Shown in pieces: positions 10,178 to 20,900 of a stretch of DNA of 64,000 nucleotides. Location of the stretch: NCBI GenBank assembly GCA_027579435.1, contig JANBPK010001190.1:186001-250000 (forward strand), in the 5' to 3' direction. This DNA comes from Candolleomyces eurysporus (Eukaryota; Basidiomycota; Agaricomycetes; Agaricales; Psathyrellaceae). Position numbers and translations under genes: made by a program. The notes under the pieces were generated by a model, which saw only the letters and a list, made by a program, of their open reading frames with translations, was not told the origin of the DNA and did not search any database. Position 1 is the stretch's first letter; each line of letters begins with the position of its first letter.

Positions 10178-11939
10178 ATGGTAAAACTATCTGCTGCTGG
10201 GAAGAAGGCCCTCGACGACCTCATCGTGAGCTCTCTGCTATGTCCAGGGTGTGTCCACCCCTCAATCGACTATGAATGTACCTGTACAGGCTCAATTCCA
10301 AGCGGAGAAGAAACTTCCGGGCTTTGGGATCGCCGTTACCAGCGTCGATAGGGAGCTCTACGCGTCTGCCGGGGGGNTTCAGAGTTCACGATGACCCAAC
10401 GAGCGGTGCTGTCACTCCAGACAGCCTGTTCTGGATCTGCAGCATGGCCAAATTGATCACCGCGGTACGTACCTTTGAAGAGCTCGCCCTTGCGCCTGCA
10501 CAGACATGGTATTTATATTTGATCTTTTTTTTTTTTNCCAGCTAGCATGTCTCGTACTCATCGAGCAGGGCAAGCTCAACTTTGACGATCCTGTCACCAA
10601 ATACTTGCCCCAGTTCAAGGACCCAGTTGTCCTGGAAGGCTTAATGGCCACCCCCACACCTAAACCCAGACCCGCACAAGGTGTTCCTACAATCTTGCAT
10701 CTTCTCTCTCATAGCAGTGGATCGACCTACTTTGCCAAGCGACGCGAGCCGGTTTATTCCCTCGGGAAAGGATATACGTTTGAGCAGACTGGTGGAAAGG
10801 AACAAGCCCAAGACGAGTTCTTGGAGTATATCAAAGTGTGCAATGCCTTCACGCACTAGAGAACACCGTGATTGATTGAACCTTAGGAAGGATACTCTGG
10901 CATTCCCCTAGCCGCTGACCCTGGGACTTCTTGTCAGTCTTCCTACGAACCTCCCGACTTCCCTGTCGTTATATCTGCTGATTACAATGTTGCCTCCAGT
11001 CTCCTATGGATACAGCTCCGACATTCTTGGTATTATCATTGCGAGAGTTGCTGGGCAGTCTCTCGCGGACTTTTGGTTCGTTTGTGAACCTCAACAAGTG
11101 GACGCACCTCTGACTATCTCCGTCCTTCCAGTGAACAATTTATCTTCAAACCTATTGGCATCAAGTCCACGTTCAGGCTGACTCCAGAGCTCATCGCAAA
11201 GCTCATTGAGCTTAGTTTCCGCAACGAGGATGGAAGTATTTCTCGTTTTGAGGACCAGATCCACTTGATTCAGAGGTATCCCAAAGAAGGTTTGTTGTTA
11301 CTGACTGAGGCATATCGTCTCTTTCTCCAATTTGTTGTATTGATTACCTCCATCGCCTGCTTAGTTCTCCTCGATCTTGGCGGTATCGGCGGTTATTCCA
11401 CCCTCCCCGACTACGCAACTCTCCTCCGCCATCTCTTAAGAATCGAAGGTTGGTTTTTAACCCCCTTTTTCTCGTCCTATAACCCCTATTTTATTCCATG
11501 CAGCCGGAAAGGATGTCCCGCACCCCATCCTTCAACAAGAGAACGTCAAAACCCTATTCAAACCTCAGCTCACCAAGGCCGGCGCCGCGGCGCTCGCTGC
11601 GGTCATTCCAAGGTGGGATCCCAACGTCGCTCGTGCTGGTGTGAATTGGAGTACCGGGCTTGCCTTGACAACCAGCGATCTACCAGGAAAGAGGAAGGCA
11701 AATTCTGCTTTCTGTACGTCTACCGATACTTTCTATGAAGTAACTAACATAATCAACTTACTCTGGCACAACCTATACGCGCAGGGTTCGGATGGGCCGG
11801 TACTCTGTACGTTATCGACCCCACCACAGGCATCGCGATTGTGGCAGGATCCCAAATTATCCCTACCTTTGACAAAGGCGTAGTTGAATTGTTTGAGAAA
11901 GTGGAGGGGATCGTCTATGCCAACTTGGAGGATGATTAA
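10178..11939 (+). CDS. Serine beta-lactamase-like hydrolase, copy 4
   Basis: Nine exons: 10178-10225, 10290-10464, 10542-10835, 10887-10932, 11000-11075, 11132-11289, 11365-11448, 11504-11713, 11785-11939. An N at 10377 after GGGGGG makes exon 2 one base too long; ignoring it restores the family frame and the 414-residue length. A second N (10537) follows a T-run in intron 2. Active-site variants: SMAK instead of SMTK (Ser and Lys kept) and WFGWAG instead of WGGWAG, the same third box as the old copy 6. The Tyr box SYGYSSD is unchanged. This copy has lost the shared TATA-type promoter block, so its expression may differ from its siblings. Confidence 0.85.
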
Positions 11940-13139
11940 TCGTACTGAAAACAAAGTCATTGCTCACAGGAGGCAAATGGACATGGCCCAGTCTTACCGG
12001 TAGTTCTGACATATCAACTACTTGCGTTGAGAGCAATAGGTCGATATAGATTGCTTGTAATAACAGGCTTACAGGTGGCCCGGCGCCTGATACACGCCCC
12101 CACGAGTGTCTTCCTATTATTCCTCTTTATGTATAGTGTGTCCCATTAGGCTTGACATGTGGCCGCTGGGCATCTCACCAGCACCTGTGAGGACCTGCAG
12201 AAATAGTCCGTTCAGAATTTAAATCCAAAGCTTTGATATAATAGTTCCATTCTTGGCATTGCGGGGTGAGATTGATAGATCGATGTTGTGGGCGCTCAGC
12301 GCTCAGTGTGAACTTTGCCGCGCGGCGGGCATTGCGGAAAGTTGACATCTCGACTTTGAATGTCAACCCAGTTCCTTGCCAAGTTGATATCAGGGCCGTC
12401 ACGTCCGATCAGTCACTGCCAATGTAGAATGCGGATGGACTGTACAGCTAGCTACTGATCAGTAGTTTTATGGCTCGTTGATGCCGTTGGTATAACTGAT
12501 GGTTCACCTCCTAACCGTGGCCGATCTCCGTGCCAAACTGTGCCTCTTGACAGTTCGTGTCTCGTAATCGACAAACAACGGAAACTTGGCCTGAAGAGGG
12601 AGAAAACCAAGCACTGTCCGGTTGTTCATGAAGACGGGCGCTCGATCGAGTAACTTCTGCCCCTGTTATACATTGCCGCCTCTCCCTGCCTTTATCTGTT
12701 CATTGCATTTCTCATCCTCGTATGTACACTAAGCTCAATGATGTGTGTCAGCTCCTGCCGCGCGCTCGGACGATTCATACCTTCTTTGTCTCTGGTCCAG
12801 GAGGCGCAGCACGAAATTACGAACAGAAGCCATATCTAGTCACCATATTCTATGGGCATCGATTTGTTTTCGCGTTGGCGCCGAGTAATGAACATGGGAT
12901 AACCCCTCATGACCTCTATTCGCAATACCCTCACTTGCCGACGCGTTTCACGGGCACCTGCTGACCTCCCCATTCTCAGGGGCGACCCTTGGCCTTCTTG
13001 ATTGGAATGGCCTCCTAGGGTTTCCAATTACCTATCTCAAGTATAAAAGACCACAGGCTACCAGGTCGCAGCCCCACCGATCTCCCCCTAATTGCCCACC
13101 ACACCACCCCTGAACCGTAACACACCTAGATCTCTCGCT
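11940..13139 (+). other. Spacer 4-5 with 510-bp insertion, orphan relic and promoter
   Basis: No gene. The first ~50 bp match the 3' flanks of copies 1-3. An insertion at about 11989-12498 has no counterpart in the other spacers. The orphan-tail relic resumes at ~12500 (GGTTCACCTCCTAACCGTGG). The promoter block before copy 5 is complete: CCTATCTCAAGTATAAAAG with the TATA at 13042 and CACAGGCTACCAGGTCGCAG after it. Confidence 0.6.
11989..12498. mobile_element. Possible non-autonomous insertion with short inverted ends
   Basis: The segment interrupts an otherwise repeated spacer. It begins CAGTCTTACC and ends GGTATAACTG, whose reverse complement CAGTTATACC matches at 8 of 10 positions. No open frame of note. 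It contains a perfect 14-bp palindrome, CTACTGATCAGTAG (12452-12465). A target-site duplication is not convincing (ATGG on both sides at best). It could equally be ancestral sequence lost from the other spacers. Confidence 0.3.
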
Positions 13140-14879
13140 ATGGTGAAATTATCTGCTGCTGGGAAGAAGGCCCTCGACGACCTCGTCGTAAGTTCCCTGC
13201 CACTTCTAAGATGCGGCCACCTCTCGACTGACCATGAATGTACCCCTACAGACTCAATTCCAAGCCGAGAACAAGGTCCCTGGCTTTGGGATCACAGTTA
13301 CCAGCGTCGATAGGGAGCTTTACGCCTCTGCTGGGGGGTTTAGAGTTCACGATGACCCAACGAGCGGTGCTGTCACTCCAGACAGCCTATACTGGATCTG
13401 CAGCATGACCAAGTTGCTCGCCGCGGTATGTACCTTCGAGAAACTCAGCTTTGCGCAGATATTGTGTTTGTATTAATCTTCCCCGATCTCCAGCTGGCAG
13501 GTCTCGTACTCATCGAGCAGGGCAAGCTAAACTTGGACGATCCCGTCACCAAATACCTCCCCCAACTCAAGGACCTAGTCGTCCTAGAAGGCCTAATGGC
13601 CACCCCCACACCTACTCCCAGACCCGCACAGGGTGTTCCTACAATCCTGCACCTCCTCGCTCATAGCAGTGGATCGACCTACTTTGCCAGGCTACCAGAG
13701 CCGATTTATGCGCTCAGCAAGGGATATACCTTCGAACAGACTGGCGGAAGGGAACAAGCCCAAGCGGAGTTCTTCGAGCATATCAAGGTACACCGTCTCT
13801 TCGTGCATTATAGACACCAAGATTAATTGGACTAAAGGAAGGACAATCTGGCATTCCTCTTGCCGCTGACCCTGGGACTTCTTGTCAGTCTTGCTCCCAA
13901 CGCTCTTCCCTGTTATGATTTTCTGATTTATGCATCTCCAGTCTCCTATGGGTACAGCTCCGATATTCTTGGGATCATCGTCGAGAGAGTCACTGGGCAG
14001 TCGCTCGCGGACTTCTGGTCTGTCCCTGAAAATCAACAAGTGGGCGTACCCCTGACTATCTCCATTCTTCCAGCGAACAATATATCTTCAAACCTATTGG
14101 CATCAAGACCACGTTCAGGCTGACCCCAGAGCTCATCACAAGGCTCATCGATCTTAGTTTCCGCAACGAAGATGGAAGCATTTCTCGTTTGGGGGACCGA
14201 ATCCCCTTGATCCAAAGGTATCCCAAAGAAGGTTCGTTTGAATCCATCGAGGGATATCGTCTACTTCCCAACTTCTTGTTGTATCGACCACTTACATCTC
14301 CTGTTAGTCCTCCTCGATCTCGGCGGTATCGGCGGTTACTCCACCCTTCCCGACTACGCGGCTCTCCTCCGTCATCTCTTGAGGATTGAAGGTTAGTGTC
14401 TAAGCCTAAGCCCCCTTCTCTCGTTCTCTAACCTCGATTTTACGCCACGCAGCCGGAAAGGACGTCCCCAACCCCATCCTCAAACAAGAAACTGTCAAAA
14501 GCTTGTTCAAACCTCAACTCACCGAGGCTGGCGCTGGCGCCCTCGCTGCGATTGTCTCAATGTGGGACCCCGACGTCGCACGCAATGGGGTGAACTGGAG
14601 TACAGGGCTGGCGGTGACAACCAAAGATTTGCCAGGAAAGAGGAGGGCAAATTCCGGCTTCTGTAGGTCTACATATTTGTCTCGATCAGTCGACATCATG
14701 CTGACTGGCACACAACTTACGTAGGGGGTGGATGGGCTGGTACTCTGTTCGTTGTCGACCCCACCACAGGTATCGCAATCGTGACAGGAACCCAAATCGT
14801 TCCTACATCTGACAAAGGAGCAATGGAACTGTTTGACAAAGCTGAGGGGATCGTCTACGCTAACTTGGAGGACGATTAA
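13140..14879 (+). CDS. Serine beta-lactamase-like hydrolase, copy 5
   Basis: Nine exons: 13140-13187, 13252-13425, 13494-13787, 13838-13883, 13942-14017, 14074-14231, 14308-14391, 14453-14662, 14725-14879, 414 residues. SMTK, SYGYSSD and WGGWAG are all present. Small differences include LLAA after the SMTK helix (others LITA) and EGQSGIPL for EGYSGIPL. Intron 3 ends ACTAAAG instead of the usual CTTTAG and should still splice. It is the last of the five young copies; the sequence after its stop is unlike the other spacers, so this is the ancestral 3' edge of the array. Confidence 0.9.
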
Positions 14880-15351
14880 TTGTACCGGTAATGCATTGAG
14901 CCGAAGCCGAATGTCTATACGTAACGCCGTATATCTACATTGTATCTACATGTCAGAGTCTAGAAGCTAAGAAGGACCGACTTACTTGTGTGATGCCGTA
15001 GTGTTCGCAAAACGAAATGGAACACGACAAACACGACAAACCAAGAAATACGACGAACAAAGAAATTCGAGCTTGATGGTATTCCGCATTTTGCTCAAAG
15101 TCCATCCATGCACGTCCCCCTTGAAGTTCCACGCTTCCAAACGAATCGAAACACTGACGAATCACACTGGAAATAAGGTATCTGGACAACATGTGGATCC
15201 ATCTCCGGAGATATGGCTTCCTCTCTGCTGTGCATCAAAAAGAACTTGATACACGCAACAAACAAACTCCCACTGATTTCCAATATTCCCATGTCTCCTA
15301 GGATAAAACCTGTCGCAATGACTATGCTTGCGAGAGCCACTCATTCTGACC
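14880..15351. other. Spacer between copies 5 and 6, no gene seen
   Basis: About 470 bp outside the repeat unit. No homology to the other spacers is visible and neither strand has a convincing reading frame. It contains AAACACGACAAACACGACAAA-like short direct repeats near 15010-15045 and should include the promoter of copy 6. Confidence 0.5.
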
Positions 15352-17048
15352 ATGCCAGTTGCCCGACTAAGCGCTCGGGGCGTCCAACGCCTCAACGATG
15401 CAGTGGTGAGTCCCCGAAACCATGTGCACTAGTCTCCTCGCCCTAATGAGTGATACCCGTTAAAAGGAGAAAGCTGAAAAGTCTGGTAAACTCCCCAGCT
15501 TCATTTACGGGGTAACGAATCTCGAGGAGGAGATATACTTCAAAGCCAGCGGGAACTTGGATTTCCACGACCCAACGAGCCCACCGCTCACACCAGATAG
15601 CACACTCTGGATATGTAGCATGACCAAGCTGACGACTGCAGTGAGTAGTATCCTCGCACATTCATCGTGACATCTCATGGACTACCACCCAGATCGCTAC
15701 CCACCAACTCATCGAGCGAGGACTCCTTTCCTACGACACCCCCGTCTCCAAATTCATCCCGGAATTCGCCACTCCTGTCATCCTCGACCCTGGGTACAAG
15801 AAGCCCAGCGCGAAACTGACATACAAATTTGCCAAGACTCCAATTACCGTCTTTCACCTCATGAACCACACGAGCGGGGTTTACTACGCCCTCCGAACCC
15901 CAAACCCACCTTATGCTCTAGCAGATGGGTATATCCTACCGCACGACAAGGAGGACCCACACCAAGGATTCATCAAAATCGTCAAGGTGAGTGGATAACG
16001 CGATATAATATTCGTGAAGGCCACCAACTCTGTACAGAAAGACTTTCCGGGAATACCACTGAAATTTGAACCTGGCACCAGTTGTACGTGTCGGCCGATC
16101 TATATCTTCCCTTTCCATCGCAGTTGAAAAGGAATGGCTTTCAGGGGGTTATGGTTGGAGTTCAGACTTCCTTGGGATCGTGATTTCGAGAGTTACAGGC
16201 CAAACCTTGGAAGAGTACTTGTAAGTGGGCAATCACCTTCTTCGACCCGTCTGTCAAACGTCCATATCCCAATGCAGCCAAGAGAACATCTTCAAACCGC
16301 TGGGCGTGAAGATGTCTTTCTACCTCGACCCGGAATTCAGGAAGAATCTGTTACAGATGACCTATTCCGATCCAGATGGAAAAATCTTGCCCTGGTCAAA
16401 CCGAACCACACTTATCGAGCAGGACCCAGAGAAAGGTGAGCATCGGATATCTTGATGGGAGCAAGTGCAAATCGCTGAATATCGGGAAAGTATTCTTCCA
16501 TTTTGCAGGAATTGGCAGTTACTCGTCGATGAGGGACTACCTCACCTTGCTTCGCCACGTCCTCCGCCTCAAAGGTCAGATTCATAGCCATCCATTCGCG
16601 GCGTAGATTCCACTGAGCCGCCATCATATAGCTGGCTTGCCCGTTGAGAAACCATTGATCAGTCAGCAAAGCGCAGAAAGCCTCTTTCAGCCAACACTTA
16701 CGCCCGCAGGCTCCAAAGCGCTGGACCATGGTGGGTTGAAGAACCTCCAGTTCAGCACCGGAGTAGCCTTGACGACCGAGGACTGGCCTGGCATGAGGAA
16801 AAAGGGGTCCGCTTGGTGTAAGTCACCCCGTGTTCAGCAGCATCTTGCATACACTGATGTCACGCGCTGCAGGGTTCGGTTGGGCAGGCACGACGTACTT
16901 CCTCGACCCTACCACTGGTATTGCAGCGGTTGTGGGAACACAATTGGTTCCAGCAAGCAATGCAGCGGTGCAGGGACTCGCGATGAAATTAGAGCGAACG
17001 CTGTACGCGAACCTTGAATACACGTCGGAGCGAGCCCACAAGCTTTGA
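15352..17048 (+). CDS. Serine beta-lactamase-like hydrolase, divergent copy 6
   Basis: Older paralogue of the array. Exons 15352-15405, 15467-15640, 15693-15986, 16038-16083, 16145-16220, 16278-16435, 16491-16574, 16632-16817, 16873-17048, 415 residues. Exons 2 to 7 have exactly the same lengths (174, 294, 46, 76, 158, 84) and phases as in copies 1-5, although the sequence has drifted strongly. Motifs: ICSMTKL, GYGWSSDFLG (catalytic Tyr kept) and WFGWAGTTYFLDPTTG. Exon 1 is longer (MPVARLSARGVQRLNDAV) and the C-terminus is extended to end ERAHKL. Its spacer has no orphan-tail relic, so it split from the others before the tandem burst. Confidence 0.88.
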
Positions 17049-17101
17049 ATTACAATGTTGTCGGGTTTCCTAGGAGTATATGTAGTGTAGTTCGTCTTGA
17101 A

Positions 17102-17848
17102 TCAAGGGTTCACGCTGGCCTGCTCGCCTTCGGTTACTCGTTGGAGCGCTTCGATGAGATCTTGGAGCAACTGAGGGGTGAGTTGCAGCACGCCGTCAGC
17201 AGTGCAGACGCGGTAGGACGGCATGGGCTGGTAGGTTTCTGGCTGGATCACGCCCTTTTCCACGAGCACAGAAGCGATAATATCGTCAGGATCTCCAATT
17301 CGACCAAGGGCGGGAGGATTTCTCTGGTCTGGAAACGGAAGGCGTTGAGCGACAGGTATAGCTAGCATCCGCCGAACGACTCACCGTGGATGTGCATCCA
17401 CCCTTCCTGCAGCTGCTTGGCACCATTCAGCCAAAACTCATCCTTCTGGTCGCGTAAGGACGCGTATATGCTCTTGTGGAGGACTTCCTTGAAGGAGGCT
17501 AGTGCATGGAATGGGTTAAGTCGAACAACGGGCCGACGCTAGTAGACTGCACTCGCCGTTCTCACGAAACTCGCGCCATGACAATTGCTGCTCTAGCTGC
17601 TGAGGCGAAAGAGAGCTAGCGCTGCGGGGCGCAGGAATCCAGCCCAGAATTGCAGAAGACTCGGCGTTTGGAGGTGACTTGGCCAGGAAAGACAAGGCAA
17701 AGACGTCGGACGCGGGTGCCAGCGGGGTAGGTGGCTGGACGAGGTGGTAGAAAAGATGAGGTCGGCGAGGATCTGGCACGACGGTGCCAGTGGCCTGGTT
17801 GTGAGACAAGCGAGCACAGAGACGGCGGAGGGCGACCCTCGAGTTCAT
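17102..17848 (-). CDS. Conserved hypothetical protein (207 residues)
   Basis: Three exons on the minus strand: 17848-17566, 17498-17385, 17328-17102, total 207 residues, all junctions GT..AG. The N-terminus MNSRVALRRLCARLSHNQ is basic with hydroxyl and no acidic residues, compatible with mitochondrial import. The middle is Pro-rich, followed by a charged helix (SFKEVLHKSIYASLRDQKDE) and the motif GWMHIHDQRNPPALGRIGDP, then ETYQPMPSYRVCTADGVLQL. The second half looks evolutionarily constrained and seems like a fungal family of unknown function, but I cannot name a domain. It converges with beta-lactamase copy 6, with only 53 bp between stop codons. Confidence 0.7.
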
Positions 17849-17967
17849 CGTTGAGAGCAAGAATGATGGATATTCGCACGGTAGTAAATAGGCTATGTCG
17901 TACATACAAAAACATGTCAAATAGATGGAGGTATAGTATAGTATCCTAGTCGTAGCAGAAAATAAAA

Positions 17968-20900
17968 TCATGAAAGGCGTGCATATAGAGATTCGTCTTC
18001 AGAAGATGGACCAAAGAGGCCAGGGCTGCGGTGAGCGGGAACCTGTAGAGTGGGCTCAATGCCGCTCCCGATCGAAGAGGGTTCGAAATTAGGATCCGCT
18101 GTAGCATTTCTTATTAGCACGACTCGGTGTATCGTAGAAAGCACAATACGTACGGTGCCAAGCAGCCCATGACTGCACCTGTGCGCGTGGGCTGACTCCA
18201 TGTTGGGGAGGACGGCGGGGGAATTGCTGGCCTTGTGCGAACGTCGTCTCAGGTGGAGGCTGCATGGTTTGTTCCATTTGCATATATTGTTGTCGTTGCT
18301 GTTGCTGCGTTGCCCTCTTTTTCTTCCCCTTCTTCCCAGCATTTCGCCAACCCGGTCGGTGGGCACGAGGGGGCTCAGGATCTTCTGCAGGGTGATCGGG
18401 AGGAGGTCCTTGATCAGGAGGAGGTGGACCCGCGGGTTGGCTATCAAATTCCAGTGAGTTACATCGCGTCCTAATGGAAAAACAGTGTCTTACCCGTCAT
18501 TCTCAAACTCTCCACCAGGACCCCACTGAGACTTCATGAAGAACAGGGTGGCAATTTCGCTGAGAAAACTCGTCAGACAGAACAAGTCATTGTTAGCAAA
18601 TCACGTACTGTTGGAGGGCCCTTCTGTCTTCACGCAGCTTGCCAACTTCGCCGAGTAGCATTCGCACTTCTGTAGCCAGAGCCTTGCTGAACTCGTTCAG
18701 GTACTGTTTTGCAGTGTCAACATCAAAAACATCCGTGAAGAAAATCCTACTTACGCCTTGAACGTTGTAAGGGACTTGTTCTTGAGCCGTAGACTTGACA
18801 GCATTGATCGTCTCTTCTTGATTTTGAGCGCACTCTGCACGCCAGCCTATCAAAAAAAGATTAGTTACAATGATATCGAACAAGTAAGAAGCACCAACCC
18901 TGTGTGAACATGTCAAGCATGTTCCTCTGCTCGTCGTTTTGTTGTTGAATCTGGTCAATCACCGCCCTCAGATCTGCACCAATCGAAAATAGGTCAACAA
19001 TCGAGCCAAGCCCTAGTTCGGGGAAGCACTTACCGTCTTTCGTAGCACACGTAGCCCGCTCGTCCGCAGCTCGTACTCGGTCATTCGCCATATCATTGTG
19101 CAATTGCTGCACTATGTCCATCAACTCCAGCATCTGGTGATACTTGTTCTGTCTCCTATCCTCCTTCTCCGCCCATCGAACCTCCATCAGCTCTTTCTTC
19201 CTCTCACACTCGTCCCTTTGCTCCTGAACCAGGTTAGTGATATCGCTCAATTGCTTCTCAAACGCATCATCCCGCGCCATCCTCTCAGCTCTATCCTGTT
19301 CCCGCGCCGCAGCCTCCTCCGTCAACCTCGCCTCTCGTTCATTCGCCAGTTCGTCCTTGACCTTTTGCAACTCGTCTTCAAGAGCCCTGATTCGTTCGTC
19401 CCGATCGTCCAGCAGTTTTTGACGTTCTTCAGCAGCTTCCTGTTCCAACCGTTCCCGTTCAACAGCGGCTTCGGCTCGCTCACGAGCAAACTCTTCACGC
19501 TCCAGTCGAATGGTTTCGAGGACATCAGCTGCGTGCTGCTCAGCTGCTTCACGAATAGTGGCAGCAATGGTGATGACGTCACTGTCCCGATGCGGAATGT
19601 CTTCATGAACAACTACTGGCCTGGAAGATGGAGAGGATGGAGAGGATGGAGAAGATGGAGACGCGGGTTCCTCAGCTTCGGGTTCAGGCGAGCCTTCCTC
19701 CGACACGGTACTGACAACGGATTCTGCAACAGGGGGCTGCTCGACCGGAGGCTCAGGAGCTGGAGGAGCCGGAGCCGGCAAAGTGGCCAAACGTTCGTCG
19801 ATCTGCTTGAAAATCTCCTCGACTCTTTCTCTCGCCTCCCTATTTCGCAACTCTTCGCTTTCTACGAACAAGCGATTGCGGTCCTCCTCGTGACTCCTGA
19901 AGTCTATCTCACGTTGGTCTTCCGCCTGATGGGCAGCCAAGGCAGCGTCGTGCAAGCGAAGTGCTACTTCGTTCAATTCCTCAAGTTGCTGTCGTTGATC
20001 ATCGGCCGTTCCGATAAGGAATGGCGTCGGGGGACTGCGTCGATCCACTGGTGGTGTCCGCACTCGAGAAGTTGGCCGAGAAGGTGGCCGAGATGGTCCA
20101 CTCATCGACGGTCGGTAGGTTGCTGCAGGCGTCACTGGCCTCGGGTGTACGACTTCTGGGATAGGTGAAGTGCGAGCAGGAATCGGAAGGCCATCCTCAG
20201 ACTCCGTGTCAGGGCGGGGATGAACAGACGGTGTGTGCATTCGGCCTGGCGGCACTGGCAGCACATCTTCAGACACAGCGGATGGAGCATGGGAGGGACG
20301 GTGGCTCGGAGGAGTAGGTGATCTTTCATGGACTCTGTCGCTCCTGGTAACGCGAATGGGACGAGCACTCTCTGATGGGTGTCTACTCGGCTCGGTTGGC
20401 TCGTAGCCTGAGTGGCGTGGTTCGAATTCTAACGAGTCGTCAGTATCATTCTGGGAGAGCCTGAAAATTAACTTACCACCTGAAGGTCGGCTTGTAGACC
20501 GCCGGGGAGGGGTGTAATGCTCGTCATCCGAATGCAAAGTCATAACAGTAGGCGGTCTGGCAGTGTGAGGTGGCGGAACGGTAACCACTACAGCCTGTCG
20601 TGGTGGTGGTGACTGTGAGCGGCTCCTGGATGTTCGAATGACGCGGGTGGGCGATGAACGACCAGTTGGCGTCCTAGATGGTCGAGTTCCAACCCGACTG
20701 GTTGGGCGGTCATCGAGCACATCAGTGTAGTCGTCGGAAGGTCTGGTACGACGTCCGCTGGAATCATGAGTTCGAGGATGTCGACGGGGTCCGGTCTCAA
20801 ACGGAGAAGGAGAACGCGATGAATAAGGAGAGTAGGACTCGCTGCGACCTCGTCGAGGGCGTCCGTGGCGTCTCTCGTGATGCCGAGGAGAACGTTCTCG

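Larger units (their letters stand above)
2384..14879 (+). repeat. Tandem array of a ~2.3-3 kb unit (gene tail + beta-lactamase)
   Basis: Five head-to-tail units, each made of a decayed copy of the 3' end of the gene at 1651, a spacer with a common promoter block, and a nine-exon beta-lactamase-like gene. Homology to positions ~2384-2960 recurs at about 4868-5310, 7270-7720, 9690-10130 and 12500-12940. Shared landmarks are the TGATGGTAA donor region, a CGTGTTTAGTATTGGAG-type acceptor, CTCGATCGA, and CCCTATTCATAATCATGTACA. Unit starts are within ~20 bp of each other relative to the orphan's third exon (around GGTGGTTTACCTGA). The last unit's 3' flank after 14879 lacks the repeat, as expected for the ancestral downstream edge. 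Sizes differ because of local deletions and a 510-bp insertion before the fifth gene. Confidence 0.85.

Noticed and set aside
10290..10464. Frameshift in beta-lactamase copy 4 as a sign of a pseudogene
   Set aside because: The break is exactly at an N after GGGGGG and disappears when it is ignored; all other exons are intact.
19098..20168. 356-codon open frame on the plus strand opposite the giant gene
   Set aside because: It is the antisense shadow of the coiled-coil region; composition is Leu/Phe/Arg-rich without domains, while the minus strand gives coherent coiled coil.
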